From: Betaproteobacteria bacterium
GTDB taxonomy: Bacteria > Pseudomonadota > Gammaproteobacteria > Burkholderiales > SG8-39
NCBI GenBank assembly: GCA_005881575.1
Contig: VBCA01000019.1
Span: 1 to 64,000, forward strand
Reading direction: 5' to 3'
DNA length: 64,000 nucleotides
In this document: positions 42,278 to 50,257 of the stretch, one piece after another
Layout: every line of letters begins with the position of its first letter
Numbering within the stretch: the stretch's first letter is position 1
Program-made: the position numbers and the translations under genes
Notes under the pieces: generated by a model
Databases searched by the model: none
Told to the model about the DNA's origin: nothing
What the model saw: the letters and a program-made list of their open reading frames with translations, nothing else

Positions 42278-43243
42278 TCAGTCCGCCTTGATGTCCGCCT
42301 CGCGCACGATCCTCGTCCAGCGCTCGAAGTCCGACCGGATGAGATCGTGCAGCTCCTCCGGCGTTCCGCCCGCGGGCGAGAGCCCCTGCTTGGCCATGAT
42401 GTCCGCCACCTCGGGCTCCTTCAAAAGCGTCGCCACGTCCGCGTTCAGCTTCGCGCGCGCCTCGCGCGGCGACCCTTTCGGCACGAGCATCGCGAACCAG
42501 GTGCCGACGTTGAAGTCTTTCACGCCCGCCTCGATCAAGCTCGGGATGCCGGGCGTGCGCGGCGTGCGCTTTGCGGCGCCGGCGGCGAGGATGCGGACGC
42601 GCCCGCCTTCGGCGAGGGGCAGCGCCACGCCCAGGGAGGTGAACATGAGGCTCACCTGTCCGCCGGCGAGATCGGTGACCGCGGCGGCATTGTTCCGATA
42701 CGGGACGTGGACGATATCGATTCCGACCGTTGATTTGAACAGCTCCATCATCAGATGCGCGGGCAGGCCGCTGCCGGGTGAAGCGTAGAAGATCTTGCCG
42801 GGCTTCGCGTGCGCCATGGCGATCAGCTCGGCGACGCTCTTCGCGGGAAAAGACGCCGAGGCCATCAGCGCGTAATCGCCCCGCGCGAGCAGGATCACCG
42901 GCTCGAGGTCGTCGACCGGGTTGTAGCTGCGGTTCACGCTCGCAGCGGAGGCGAAGTTGTCCGCGATGACGAGGACGGTGTAACCGTCGGCGGGGGCGGC
43001 CACGGCCGCCTGCACGCCGATGATCCCGCTCGCGCCGGCGCGGTTGTCGACGACGAAGGGCACTTTCCAGGCCTCGGAAAGCCGCGGGCCCAGGTTTCTC
43101 GCGATCAAGTCGGCGCTGCTGCCCGGAGTGTAGGGTACGATCGCCTTGACCATGCGGCTCGGGTACTGCGTTTGCGCGGCTGCCGACGCAAGCCATCCGC
43201 AGAGAAACAGCAACATCGCGCGTGCAACGCTACCGCTACGCAT
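42278..43243 (-). CDS. Bug-family periplasmic receptor 8
   Basis: Receptor of 321 residues: signal ending SAAAQ, VPYTPGSSADLIAR ligand loop, VVDNRAGASG, APADGYTV, YASPGSGLPAHL, VHVPYRNN and GIPSLIEAGVKDFN. The VPYRNN stretch replaces the usual VPYKG, changing the second contact loop. First gene of a four-gene minus run (amidase, deacetylase, SDR). Divergent from receptor 9 across 108 bp. Confidence 0.93.
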   Translation of the reverse strand: MRSGSVARAMLLFLCGWLASAAAQTQYPSRMVKAIVPYTPGSSADLIARNLGPRLSEAWKVPFVVDNRAGASGIIGVQAAVAAPADGYTVLVIADNFASAASVNRSYNPVDDLEPVILLARGDYALMASASFPAKSVAELIAMAHAKPGKIFYASPGSGLPAHLMMELFKSTVGIDIVHVPYRNNAAAVTDLAGGQVSLMFTSLGVALPLAEGGRVRILAAGAAKRTPRTPGIPSLIEAGVKDFNVGTWFAMLVPKGSPREARAKLNADVATLLKEPEVADIMAKQGLSPAGGTPEELHDLIRSDFERWTRIVREADIKAD

Positions 43244-43351
43244 CTTGGCTCCTTTGCAATCAGTATGCCACGCTCCGCGCCGATCTCGTCGAGCCGACTC
43301 TTCGCGAAAGGCGGGAAGCGAGAGTAGACTTTCGCCGCAGGAGGAAACGTC

Positions 43352-44317
43352 ATGAATCGGGGATTCGGAGCCGTCGTCGTCGTTTTTTTGGCGCTGCAGG
43401 CCGCATCAGCCCATGCGCAGGGAACCTGGCCCGCCCGGCCGGTGAAGTTTATCGTGCCGTCGTCGCCGGGCGGGGGCACCGATCTCTACGCGCGCCAGCT
43501 CGCGCAGGCGCTCTCCGAGCCGCTCAAGCAGCAATTCATCGTGGACAACAGGCCGGGCGCGAGCGGCAACATCGGCGCCGAAGCGGCGGCGAAGTCGGCG
43601 CCCGACGGCTACACCTTTCTCGTCACCGCGAATCCGGCGATCGCGGTCAACCCGAGTTTGTACAAGAACCTCCCCTACAACGCCGAGCGCGACTTCGTGC
43701 CGGTTGCCCGCGGCGTCGTCGCGCCGCTCGTGATCTGCGTTCACCCTTCGGTGCCCGCGAGGACGCTCGCCGAGCTCGTCGCGCTGGGCAAACGCGATCC
43801 CGGGAGGCTTTCCTTCGGATCCGCCGGAACGGGAAGCCCGACCTTCCTCGGAATCCGCATGCTCGAGGAAGTCTCGGGCGCGAAGTTCCTGCACGTGCCC
43901 TTCAAGGGCATCGGCAACATGATGCCCTCGCTTCTCGGCGGGCAGCTGAGTTTCGCTTTTCCCGACGCCGCGGTCGCGCTCGCGCACATCAGGGCGGGGA
44001 AGCTCGTCCCGCTCGCGATCATCGATCACGCTCCCCAGCTGCCCAAGGTGCCGACGTTCGCGGAAGCCGGATTTCCGGGCCTGGAGATCTACAGCTCCTT
44101 CAGCGTGGTCGCGCCGGCGGGGACACCCGCAGCGATCGTGCAGCGCCTGAGCGCCGAGATCGCCCGCGCGATGAAATCGCCGGGGCTCGCCGCGAAGCTC
44201 GAGCACGAGACCCTGATCCCGGTGTTCGACACTCCGGAGCTCTTCGCCGCTCACCTGAAAAAGGAAAGAGCCGCCTGGGACGCGGTGATCCGCCGCAATG
44301 CCATCGTGCCGGACTAG
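43352..44317 (+). CDS. Bug-family periplasmic receptor 9
   Basis: Receptor of 321 residues: signal ending SAHAQG, VPSSPGGGTDLYAR ligand loop, IVDNRPGASGN, APDGYTF, FGSAGTGSPTFL, LHVPFKG and KVPTFAEAGFPGLE. AGGAGG precedes ATG 43352. Followed 13 bp later by receptor 10, giving two different receptors back to back with no enzyme between. Confidence 0.93.
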   Translation: MNRGFGAVVVVFLALQAASAHAQGTWPARPVKFIVPSSPGGGTDLYARQLAQALSEPLKQQFIVDNRPGASGNIGAEAAAKSAPDGYTFLVTANPAIAVNPSLYKNLPYNAERDFVPVARGVVAPLVICVHPSVPARTLAELVALGKRDPGRLSFGSAGTGSPTFLGIRMLEEVSGAKFLHVPFKGIGNMMPSLLGGQLSFAFPDAAVALAHIRAGKLVPLAIIDHAPQLPKVPTFAEAGFPGLEIYSSFSVVAPAGTPAAIVQRLSAEIARAMKSPGLAAKLEHETLIPVFDTPELFAAHLKKERAAWDAVIRRNAIVPD

Positions 44318-44330
44318 GGAAGGAGCTGAC

Positions 44331-45299
44331 ATGGCGGGGACGCGATGGCTGCTGCTCGCGGGAGCGATCGTCCTGCAGGCCTCGGCGCTCGCGCAGTCCT
44401 ACCCCTCGCGCCCGGTGCGCGTGATGGTCGGATTCGCGCCGGGAGGCCCGAACGACATCATCGCGCGAGCCTACGGCGCGCGGCTCGCCGAGAACTTCGG
44501 CCAGCCCTTCATCGTCGAGAACCGCACCGGCGCCGGAGGCAATCTCGCCGCGGAAGCGGTGGCGCGCGCCGCGCCCGACGGTTACACGCTCACGCTCGGC
44601 TCGACCGGCCCCAGCGCCGTCAACCCCGCGCTCTACGCGAAGCTCCCCTTCGACCTGGTGCGCGACCTCGACATCGTGAGCCTCGTCGCCACCGGCAACA
44701 GCGCGCTCGCCGTGCACCCGGGCGTCCCCGCGGCAAACGTGAAGGAGCTCGTCGCTCTCGCGAGGGCCCAGCCTGGCAAGCTCACCTATGCCTCCTCGGG
44801 CAACGGTTCCTCGCTGCACCTCGCGGCCGAGTTCTTCAAGCAGATGACGGGCGTGGACTTGGTGCACGTGCCCTACAAGGGCGCGGCGCTGGCGATGACC
44901 GACCTCGTGTCGGGCCAGGTGGACATGAGCTTCGCGCCGGTCGCGAACGTGGTGCCGCTCGCCAAGTCCGGGAAACTGAGGCTCCTCGCGCTCACCGGCG
45001 CGAGGCACTCGGCCTTCGCTCCCGGCACGCCGACGCTCGCCGAGAGCGGATTGCCGGGATTCGACGTTTGGACCTGGTACGCGGTCCTCTGCACTGCCGG
45101 CACGCCGGAGAACGTCGTCGACCGCCTCCACGCCACGCTCGCGAAAATCGCGCAGAGCCCGCAGCTGAAGGAGCAGCTCGCGAACATCGGCATCGACGCG
45201 GAGGCGAGCGCCTCTCCCGCGGACGCGCGCGCCTACCGCGCGTCCGAAGTCGAGAAGTGGGGAAGGCTGGTGCGCGCGATCGGGGTGAAAGCGGAGTAG
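44331..45299 (+). CDS. Bug-family periplasmic receptor 10
   Basis: Receptor of 322 residues: signal ending SALAQS, GFAPGGPNDIIAR ligand loop (Asn before the Asp), IVENRTGAGGN, APDGYTL, YASSGNGSSLHL, VHVPYKGAAL and GTPTLAESGLPGFD. AAGGAG sets ATG 44331. A weak stem-loop (GGGTGAAA / TTTCACCC) spans its stop codon and is followed by GGGG then five T. Confidence 0.93.
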   Translation: MAGTRWLLLAGAIVLQASALAQSYPSRPVRVMVGFAPGGPNDIIARAYGARLAENFGQPFIVENRTGAGGNLAAEAVARAAPDGYTLTLGSTGPSAVNPALYAKLPFDLVRDLDIVSLVATGNSALAVHPGVPAANVKELVALARAQPGKLTYASSGNGSSLHLAAEFFKQMTGVDLVHVPYKGAALAMTDLVSGQVDMSFAPVANVVPLAKSGKLRLLALTGARHSAFAPGTPTLAESGLPGFDVWTWYAVLCTAGTPENVVDRLHATLAKIAQSPQLKEQLANIGIDAEASASPADARAYRASEVEKWGRLVRAIGVKAE

Positions 45300-45318
45300 G
45301 ATTTCACCCGGGGTTTTT
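45283..45318 (+). terminator. weak terminator-like hairpin over the receptor 10 stop
   Basis: GGGTGAAA (45283-45290) and TTTCACCC (45302-45309) can pair with an 11-base loop, then GGGG and TTTTT. The G-run between stem and T-run makes termination uncertain. It lies only 26 bp before the next gene, so it may attenuate rather than stop transcription. Confidence 0.4.
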
Positions 45319-45343
45319 CAAGAACATCTCTGGGGAGGCGCCC

Positions 45344-47014
45344 ATGCGCTTTGGAACACATTCAATCGTCGCGACGGCGGTTTTGAGCGTCGCGCTCGCC
45401 GCCTATTCCACCGGCGCCGTCGCTCAAGCGCTCGCCGGCAAAGTCAGCTCCGCCGAAGAAGGCGCGATGGAGGGCGTGCTCATCAGCGCGAAGAGGGCGG
45501 GCGCTACCGTCACGATCACCGTCGTGAGTGACAAGGAAGGCCGTTACGCTTTTCCCGCCGCGAAGCTCGAGCCCGGCCGCCACTCGATCCGCATCCGCGC
45601 CGTTGGCTACGACCTCGAGGGGCCGGGCGCCGTGGACATCACGGCGCAGCCCGCCGCGCTCGATCTCAGGCTCAAGAGGACCTCCGACCTCGCCGCGCAG
45701 CTCTCCAACGGCGAGTGGATGGCGAGTGTCCCCGGCACGGATGCTCAGAAGGGGCAGCTCTTGAATTGCGTCGGCTGCCACACGCTCGAGCGCGTGGTGC
45801 GATCGCAATACGACGCCGACACCTTCACCAAGACCATCCTGCCGCGCATGCAGGGCTACGTGAACCAGAGCATTCCGCAGCATCCGCAATTGCGCAAGGC
45901 CGAGCGGCTGATGGAAGAGCGCGGCGACCAGCGCGTGCAGGTGTACCGCTCCACCGCCGAGTATCTCGCCACGATCAACCGCGGGCCCGCGCAGAAGTGG
46001 AGCTACGAGCTGAAGACGCTTCCGCGCCCGAGCGGCCGCGCGACGCGCGTCGTCTACACCGAATACGACCTGCCGCGCGAGACGATCTCGCCGCACGACG
46101 TCATCGTCGATTCCGAGGGCATCGCCTGGTATTCGAGCTTCGGCGAGCAGAACCTCGGCCGCCTCGATCCGAAGACGGGCGAGGTCACGGAATTTCCCAT
46201 CGACGTGCACAAACCGGGATTCCCGACGGGGCTCCTCGGTCTGCGCGCTGATCGCGCGGGGAACCTGTGGCTCGGCAACATGTACCAGGCGACGATCCTC
46301 AAGTTCGACCGCAAGACGACGAAATTCACCACCTGGAAGCTGCCGCCCGAGCGGAACATCGACGCCGCGCAGGTGAACATGGTGAGCCCGCAAGCCATGC
46401 ACGTCGACGGCAAGGTGTGGACGCAGAACAACGGCTTCGCCGGCGTGCACCGCCTCGACGTCGCCACCGGCAAGATCGAGACCTGGGAGCCGTTCAAGAG
46501 CGCGCCCAAGGGCGAGCCGCACAACATCTACGACGTCATCCCGGACTCGCAGAACAACGTCTGGTTCACCGACTTCCGCTGGCGGCATATCGGGCGCATC
46601 GACGCGAAGACGGGCGAGGTGAAGATGTTCGAGATACCGGCTGCGGCCAAGGTCGTCGCGCCGCGCCGCGGCATGATGGACGCCAAAGACCGGCTCTGGT
46701 TCGCGCAGTACCGCGGCGACAAGATCGCGATGCTCGATACGCGCACCGGCGAGTTCAAGGGCTGGACGATATCGCCGCGCTGGTCATCGCCCTACGACGT
46801 CGTGATCGACAGGAACGAAGAAGCGTGGACCGGCTCGATGATCACCGACCAGGTGACGCGCCTGGATACCAGGACCGGACAGTCCGTCGACTACCTGCTG
46901 CCGCGCACGACCAATATTCGCCGCGTGTTCGTGGACGACTCGACCACGCCCGTGACTTTCTGGGTCGGCAGCAACCACGGCGCCTCGATCGTGAAGCTCG
47001 AGCCGCTCGACTAG
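45344..47014 (+). CDS. carboxypeptidase-regulatory / haem c / Vgb-propeller exported protein
   Basis: Protein of 556 residues. A signal peptide (to AVAQA) is followed by a carboxypeptidase-regulatory-like beta-sandwich (about 30-115: AEEGAMEGVLISAKRAG, GRYAFPAAKLEPG), a haem-c motif CVGCH (142-146), and a six-bladed Vgb/streptogramin-lyase-type propeller (about 225-550: NLGRLDPKTGEVTEF, GRIDAKTGEVKMF, AMLDTRTGEFKGW). The haem attachment site suggests a periplasmic electron-transfer role joined to a ligand-binding propeller. It follows Bug receptor 10 by 44 bp. Confidence 0.85.
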   Translation: MRFGTHSIVATAVLSVALAAYSTGAVAQALAGKVSSAEEGAMEGVLISAKRAGATVTITVVSDKEGRYAFPAAKLEPGRHSIRIRAVGYDLEGPGAVDITAQPAALDLRLKRTSDLAAQLSNGEWMASVPGTDAQKGQLLNCVGCHTLERVVRSQYDADTFTKTILPRMQGYVNQSIPQHPQLRKAERLMEERGDQRVQVYRSTAEYLATINRGPAQKWSYELKTLPRPSGRATRVVYTEYDLPRETISPHDVIVDSEGIAWYSSFGEQNLGRLDPKTGEVTEFPIDVHKPGFPTGLLGLRADRAGNLWLGNMYQATILKFDRKTTKFTTWKLPPERNIDAAQVNMVSPQAMHVDGKVWTQNNGFAGVHRLDVATGKIETWEPFKSAPKGEPHNIYDVIPDSQNNVWFTDFRWRHIGRIDAKTGEVKMFEIPAAAKVVAPRRGMMDAKDRLWFAQYRGDKIAMLDTRTGEFKGWTISPRWSSPYDVVIDRNEEAWTGSMITDQVTRLDTRTGQSVDYLLPRTTNIRRVFVDDSTTPVTFWVGSNHGASIVKLEPLD

Positions 47015-47035
47015 ACGCGGCTCGAGGCTTGCACG

Positions 47036-48415
47036 CTAGTGCCCGAGCCCCGGCAGGCTCGGCAGGGTCGGCAGGGTTGGAGCCGGTCCCGTCGTTATCG
47101 GAGCAGGGGCGACGATCGGCGGCACGGAGGGCGTTCCGATCGGCGAAGTGATCGGGGTTCCTCCGGGCGCAGGCAGCCCGATCGGCGGAGTGGTCGGGGT
47201 TCCTCCGGGCAGCCCGATCGGCGGGGCGGCAGGCGTTCCGACGGGCGCCCCAATCGGCGCAGTGATCGGGGTTCCAGGCAACCCAACGGGCGGTAGGATC
47301 GGCGCCCCAATCGGCGGAAGGACCGGCGTCGTGATCGGCGTTCCTCCGGGCAGCCCGATCGGAGCGACCGGGGTCGGGACAGGAGAAGTTCCGACGAGCG
47401 GCAAAGTCGCAGCCAGGCTCGACAGGGTCTGGGTGAGATTGCCGAGAGTCGAGTCGAGGGCCGACGATAGCGGCAGGGACTGAAGCGCGCCAGCGAGCGT
47501 GGCGGTCAGACCACGGGTCGGGCTTTCCGCGAGAACGCTGCGGACGCTCCGGGTCAAACCGCCGGTCAAGGTCCCGGTCAGGTCGCCGAGGTCGGTCAAA
47601 CCGCCGTTCAAGGCCCCGGTGACGCCGCCGACGCCGGGAAGGCCGCCGCTCAAGCCGCCGCCCGTCCCGCCACCCGGCCCGCCCAGTATCGGGGGCAGGG
47701 GCGCGATCACGATTCCCGTCCTGTCCGCAAAGCGCGCCTGTTCGTCCTGCGCGCTGCGCAGGAACGGCGGCGGCAGGAACAGGGGCGTGGGGCTCGAGCG
47801 CTCGTCGGCGAGGTGGAAGAATTCGCCCGCGCCGAATTCGCGCTCGAGCAGCCGGTCTTCGAAGGGCGTCACCGCGATCCTGCCCTGGATGACCTCACCG
47901 TACAGTCCGCTGGCGGCGGTGCTGCCGTCGGAATCCTTGCACTCGCGCTGGCACATGACGACGCTGAAATCCGTGCCGCGGATTCCGATCGTGGCGACCG
48001 GCACGCGCAGCCTGAAATTGCTGCGGGTGCGGCGGCCGATCAGGCCCGTGACGGAGCGTGCGCCGCCTTTCAGCAGGCTGAAGAAAGCGGCCTCATGGCG
48101 ACCCTGCGCGTAGGAATACTCGTCGACGACGAAATACGAATTGGCGCGTATCCAGACCAGGCCCGAATCGGTGAAGACGATGAGCACCTTGCCGTCGCTG
48201 CCGGTATGGATTTGATCGCCCGACTCGACGGCGGCGCCGCGGGAGAGCCGCAGGATCTGGCTGCCGCGGAGCACGAGCGCGTCGCCGTCCGCGCCCAGCA
48301 CTTTTCCGGCGGGTTCCGCGAACACGGGCAGAGCGAGCGCAGCGGCGCAAAATGCGACGCACAACATCCCCAGAAGACGCGTCGAGCGCATGCGTGCATT
48401 GACTGAAGGTTTCAT
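47036..48415 (-). CDS. FecR-domain exported protein with low-complexity tail
   Basis: Protein of 459 residues with signal ending PVFAEP. A FecR-like beta domain (about 35-150) contains GDQIHTGSDGKVLIVFTDSG, FSLLKGGARSVTG and PVATIGIRGTDFSV. Residues about 230-300 are Gly/Leu/Thr-rich, and about 330-459 are Pro/Gly/Thr/Ile repeats of the PIGLPGGTP type. Such stand-alone FecR proteins are periplasmic or surface proteins and not sigma regulators; no sigma-factor gene is near. ATG 48415 has GAGG upstream. It converges with the propeller gene (21 bp). Confidence 0.85.
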   Translation of the reverse strand: MKPSVNARMRSTRLLGMLCVAFCAAALALPVFAEPAGKVLGADGDALVLRGSQILRLSRGAAVESGDQIHTGSDGKVLIVFTDSGLVWIRANSYFVVDEYSYAQGRHEAAFFSLLKGGARSVTGLIGRRTRSNFRLRVPVATIGIRGTDFSVVMCQRECKDSDGSTAASGLYGEVIQGRIAVTPFEDRLLEREFGAGEFFHLADERSSPTPLFLPPPFLRSAQDEQARFADRTGIVIAPLPPILGGPGGGTGGGLSGGLPGVGGVTGALNGGLTDLGDLTGTLTGGLTRSVRSVLAESPTRGLTATLAGALQSLPLSSALDSTLGNLTQTLSSLAATLPLVGTSPVPTPVAPIGLPGGTPITTPVLPPIGAPILPPVGLPGTPITAPIGAPVGTPAAPPIGLPGGTPTTPPIGLPAPGGTPITSPIGTPSVPPIVAPAPITTGPAPTLPTLPSLPGLGH

Positions 48416-48740
48416 GCTCACCTCGCGAATAAGGTAGAACACTCCCACGCAATCAACATAGAACACTCCCGCGGAATTCGCTGTCGTCGCGTCCGTATTT
48501 TTCTTGTACCGGATCGTTTACCCGGGATGGCCGCCCAGCTACGCAGGCCCGGCCGGCGCCGGGCTCACCCAGTGTGTCGGGGGCGAAAGCCCGCATCAAT
48601 TCGAAGGCGGGAGGCGCTGTGATATTTTTCCGCGCGAAAACGCGGCCCGGCCCCGGGCCGCTTCGTTCACGTCGGATTTCCACGACTCCCTGTAACGCTT
48701 GCGCGACATTCGGATATCATTTCCTCGCAAGGAGGAGACC
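48416..48740. other. 325-nt gene-poor region with several hairpins
   Basis: No credible gene. It holds GCCCGGC-CGGC-GCCGGGC (48547-48564), a GGGC-GAAA-GCCC GNRA-loop hairpin (48581-48592) and a GC-rich palindrome GCGGCCCGG-CC-CCGGGCCGC (48642-48661). It also carries the 5' leader motif shared with the cupin gene (48708-48724). No match to a riboswitch consensus I know. Confidence 0.5.
48708..48724 (+). repeat. shared 5' leader motif, copy 1
   Basis: The 17-base motif ATTCGGATATCATTTCC is identical here and at 62287-62303, in both cases shortly before AGGAGGAGACC and the start of homologous signal-peptide-like sequences. It marks an ancestral duplication of a promoter or leader region. Confidence 0.8.
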
Positions 48741-48869
48741 CTGAAAAACAGCCTCATTTCTCACGCGGCGTTCGGTTGCGCAACGGCATTGTTCGCTTCC
48801 TGCGTTACCTACGTGATGCTCGCCAGATGGTCCGAATGGATGTCGCCGCGGCAGTCGCGCGCGCAGTGA
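48741..48869 (+). pseudogene. truncated copy of the cupin-protein leader (CTG start)
   Basis: The 42-codon frame opens with CTG where its homologue at 62320 has ATG, after an identical AGGAGGAGACC ribosome site. It reads KNSLISHAAFGCATALFASC, matching KKSVISHAVFGGATALLASF at 62320 at about two thirds of positions, then stops after MSPRQSRAQ with no cupin domain. It is either a decayed truncated paralogue or a small membrane peptide translated from CTG. It lies 22 bp before the glycosyltransferase. Confidence 0.6.
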
Positions 48870-48891
48870 TGCTGAAATCGGCGCCAAGGAA

Positions 48892-49614
48892 ATGAAGATC
48901 TCCGTCGTTGTTCCCGCGTTCAACGAAGAGCGATTGCTGCCCGGCTCGCTCTCCAGCATCCGCGCGGCCGCGGAAGGATTCGCCCGGCTCGGCTGGGAGT
49001 CCGAGCTGATCGTGTGCGACAACAATTCGAACGACCGCACGGCGCAGATCGCGAAGCGCGCGCGGGCCGAGGTCGTGTTCGAGCCGGTGAACCAGATCGG
49101 CCGGGCGCGCAATACCGGCGCAGCCCGCGCCCGCGGAGACTGGATTTTTTTCGTGGACGCCGATTCCTATCCGAGCGCCGAGCTTTTTCTGGACGCGGCC
49201 GATGCCATCCGCGCGGGCTGTCTCGCCGGCGGAAGCACCGTGCGCTACGAGGACCCGCATCCCGCCGTCGCGCTCCTGACCGGGATCTGGAACGCGGTGA
49301 GCCGGATCAACAAATGGGCGGCGGGGTCGTTCATCTTCTGCGAGGCGGCGGCGTTCCGCGAGACGGGCGGCTTCAGCGAGGAGCTGTACGCGAGCGAGGA
49401 GATCGACCTGTTCCGGCGCCTGAAGCGCCTGGCTCGCCGCGACCGGCGAACCATCGTGATTCTGCACCGCCATCCCCTTCGCACCAGCGACCGCAAGCTG
49501 CGGCTCTACGGCTGGCGCGAGTTTTTCTGGTTCGTGGTGAAGGCCGTCGTGTCGCGCGGGCGCACGCTGCGGAGCCGGCAGCACTGCTTCACCTGGTACG
49601 ACGGCCGGCGCTGA
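48892..49614 (+). CDS. family 2 glycosyltransferase
   Basis: GT-A fold enzyme of 240 residues: SVVVPAFNEERLLPGSL opening, VCDNNSNDRT, and the metal-binding FVDADSYPS (DxD-type). ASEEIDLFRRLK contains the ED-like acidic motif. No transmembrane anchor is clear beyond a short hydrophobic patch (FFWFVVKAVV). It adds a sugar from a nucleotide donor to an unknown acceptor. AAGGAA precedes ATG 48892. Confidence 0.92.
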   Translation: MKISVVVPAFNEERLLPGSLSSIRAAAEGFARLGWESELIVCDNNSNDRTAQIAKRARAEVVFEPVNQIGRARNTGAARARGDWIFFVDADSYPSAELFLDAADAIRAGCLAGGSTVRYEDPHPAVALLTGIWNAVSRINKWAAGSFIFCEAAAFRETGGFSEELYASEEIDLFRRLKRLARRDRRTIVILHRHPLRTSDRKLRLYGWREFFWFVVKAVVSRGRTLRSRQHCFTWYDGRR

Positions 49615-49617
49615 CAC

Positions 49618-49639
49618 GCCCGGGACGGGCGTCCCGGGC
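49618..49639. terminator. bidirectional terminator-like hairpin
   Basis: GCCCGGGAC and GTCCCGGGC form a perfect 9-bp stem with a GGGC loop, directly after the glycosyltransferase stop and before the convergent winged-helix gene. Only TCTTGC follows, so termination may be weak. Confidence 0.5.
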
Positions 49640-49644
49640 TCTTG

Positions 49645-49908
49645 CTAGGACTGCGTCTGCGCTTTCAGGTGCGCCTTGGATTTTCTGCCGGGAGCGGCAG
49701 GCGGAATATAGCCCGCGATCCTGCAGAGGAGGCCCTCGCTCCTCTTGCCGTTGTTGAACCGGATGGACTGGCACAGCATGACCTCGCCGCGCGCCGAGAG
49801 CGCGGACACGTGCAGCCGCACGTTTTCGAGCGAGATTCCGGTATCCGACGCGATCTCCGAGTCCAGCCGTTCGCCGCGGTCTTTCAGGTACTTGAGAATT
49901 TCCTGCAA
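49645..49908 (-). CDS. winged-helix (ArsR-like) small regulator
   Basis: 87 residues with a helix-turn-helix pattern (LDSEIASDTGISLENVRLHVSAL) and a wing (GEVMLCQSIRFNNGKRSEGLLC), then a conserved-looking IAGYIPPAAPGRKSKA tail. It probably binds DNA as a dimer, but no metal-sensor Cys pattern is clear. AAGGAG lies 11 bases before ATG 49908. It may regulate itself; no adjacent co-directional target. Confidence 0.75.
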   Translation of the reverse strand: MQEILKYLKDRGERLDSEIASDTGISLENVRLHVSALSARGEVMLCQSIRFNNGKRSEGLLCRIAGYIPPAAPGRKSKAHLKAQTQS

Positions 49909-50081
49909 GGCGGTACTCCTTGTTTTCCATGCCGGGGATGTGCCTGGCCACCCCGAAAGCGGAGCCGTATTCTACGCTAAAGTGAGGGATCTCGCCCGGT
50001 TTCCCGGCTCTCGGCGGCAAGGCCTTGATCGGGCAGCGATCTGCATTACCTTTTCGCGAGAGAGCTCGGCGTATCGCTCGA

Positions 50082-50228
50082 CTAGGCGTTCGCTACGCCC
50101 GCGCGCGTCTTCTTCGCGCTGCGCTTGGCGAGATTCTTCGCCCGCTTCGCGGTTCCGGCGAAATCCTTTTTCGCCCGTTTCCTTCTGCGCCGGGTCTCCA
50201 GCATCTTGGAGTGAGTCACGTGGGTCAA
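50082..50228 (-). CDS. small basic 48-residue protein
   Basis: The TTG at 50228 has GGAGG five bases upstream; GTG 50219 is an alternative with poor spacing. The product is strongly basic (THSKMLETRRRRKRAKKDF, then Ala/Lys/Arg-rich helices) with no membrane segment. Short K/R-rich proteins opening KMLETRRR-KRAKK are, to my recollection, common unannotated small proteins in proteobacteria; nucleic-acid binding is plausible but unproven. It lies 29 bp after the S46 peptidase on the same strand. Confidence 0.6.
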   Translation of the reverse strand: MTHVTHSKMLETRRRRKRAKKDFAGTAKRAKNLAKRSAKKTRAGVANA

Positions 50229-50257
50229 ACTGGCCTCCGATCGGTTGCGTTGCGGTT

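Noticed and set aside
48541-48665. Possible riboswitch (c-di-GMP or cobalamin type)
   Set aside because: Hairpins and a GNRA loop are present, but none of the conserved core sequences of those classes is seen.
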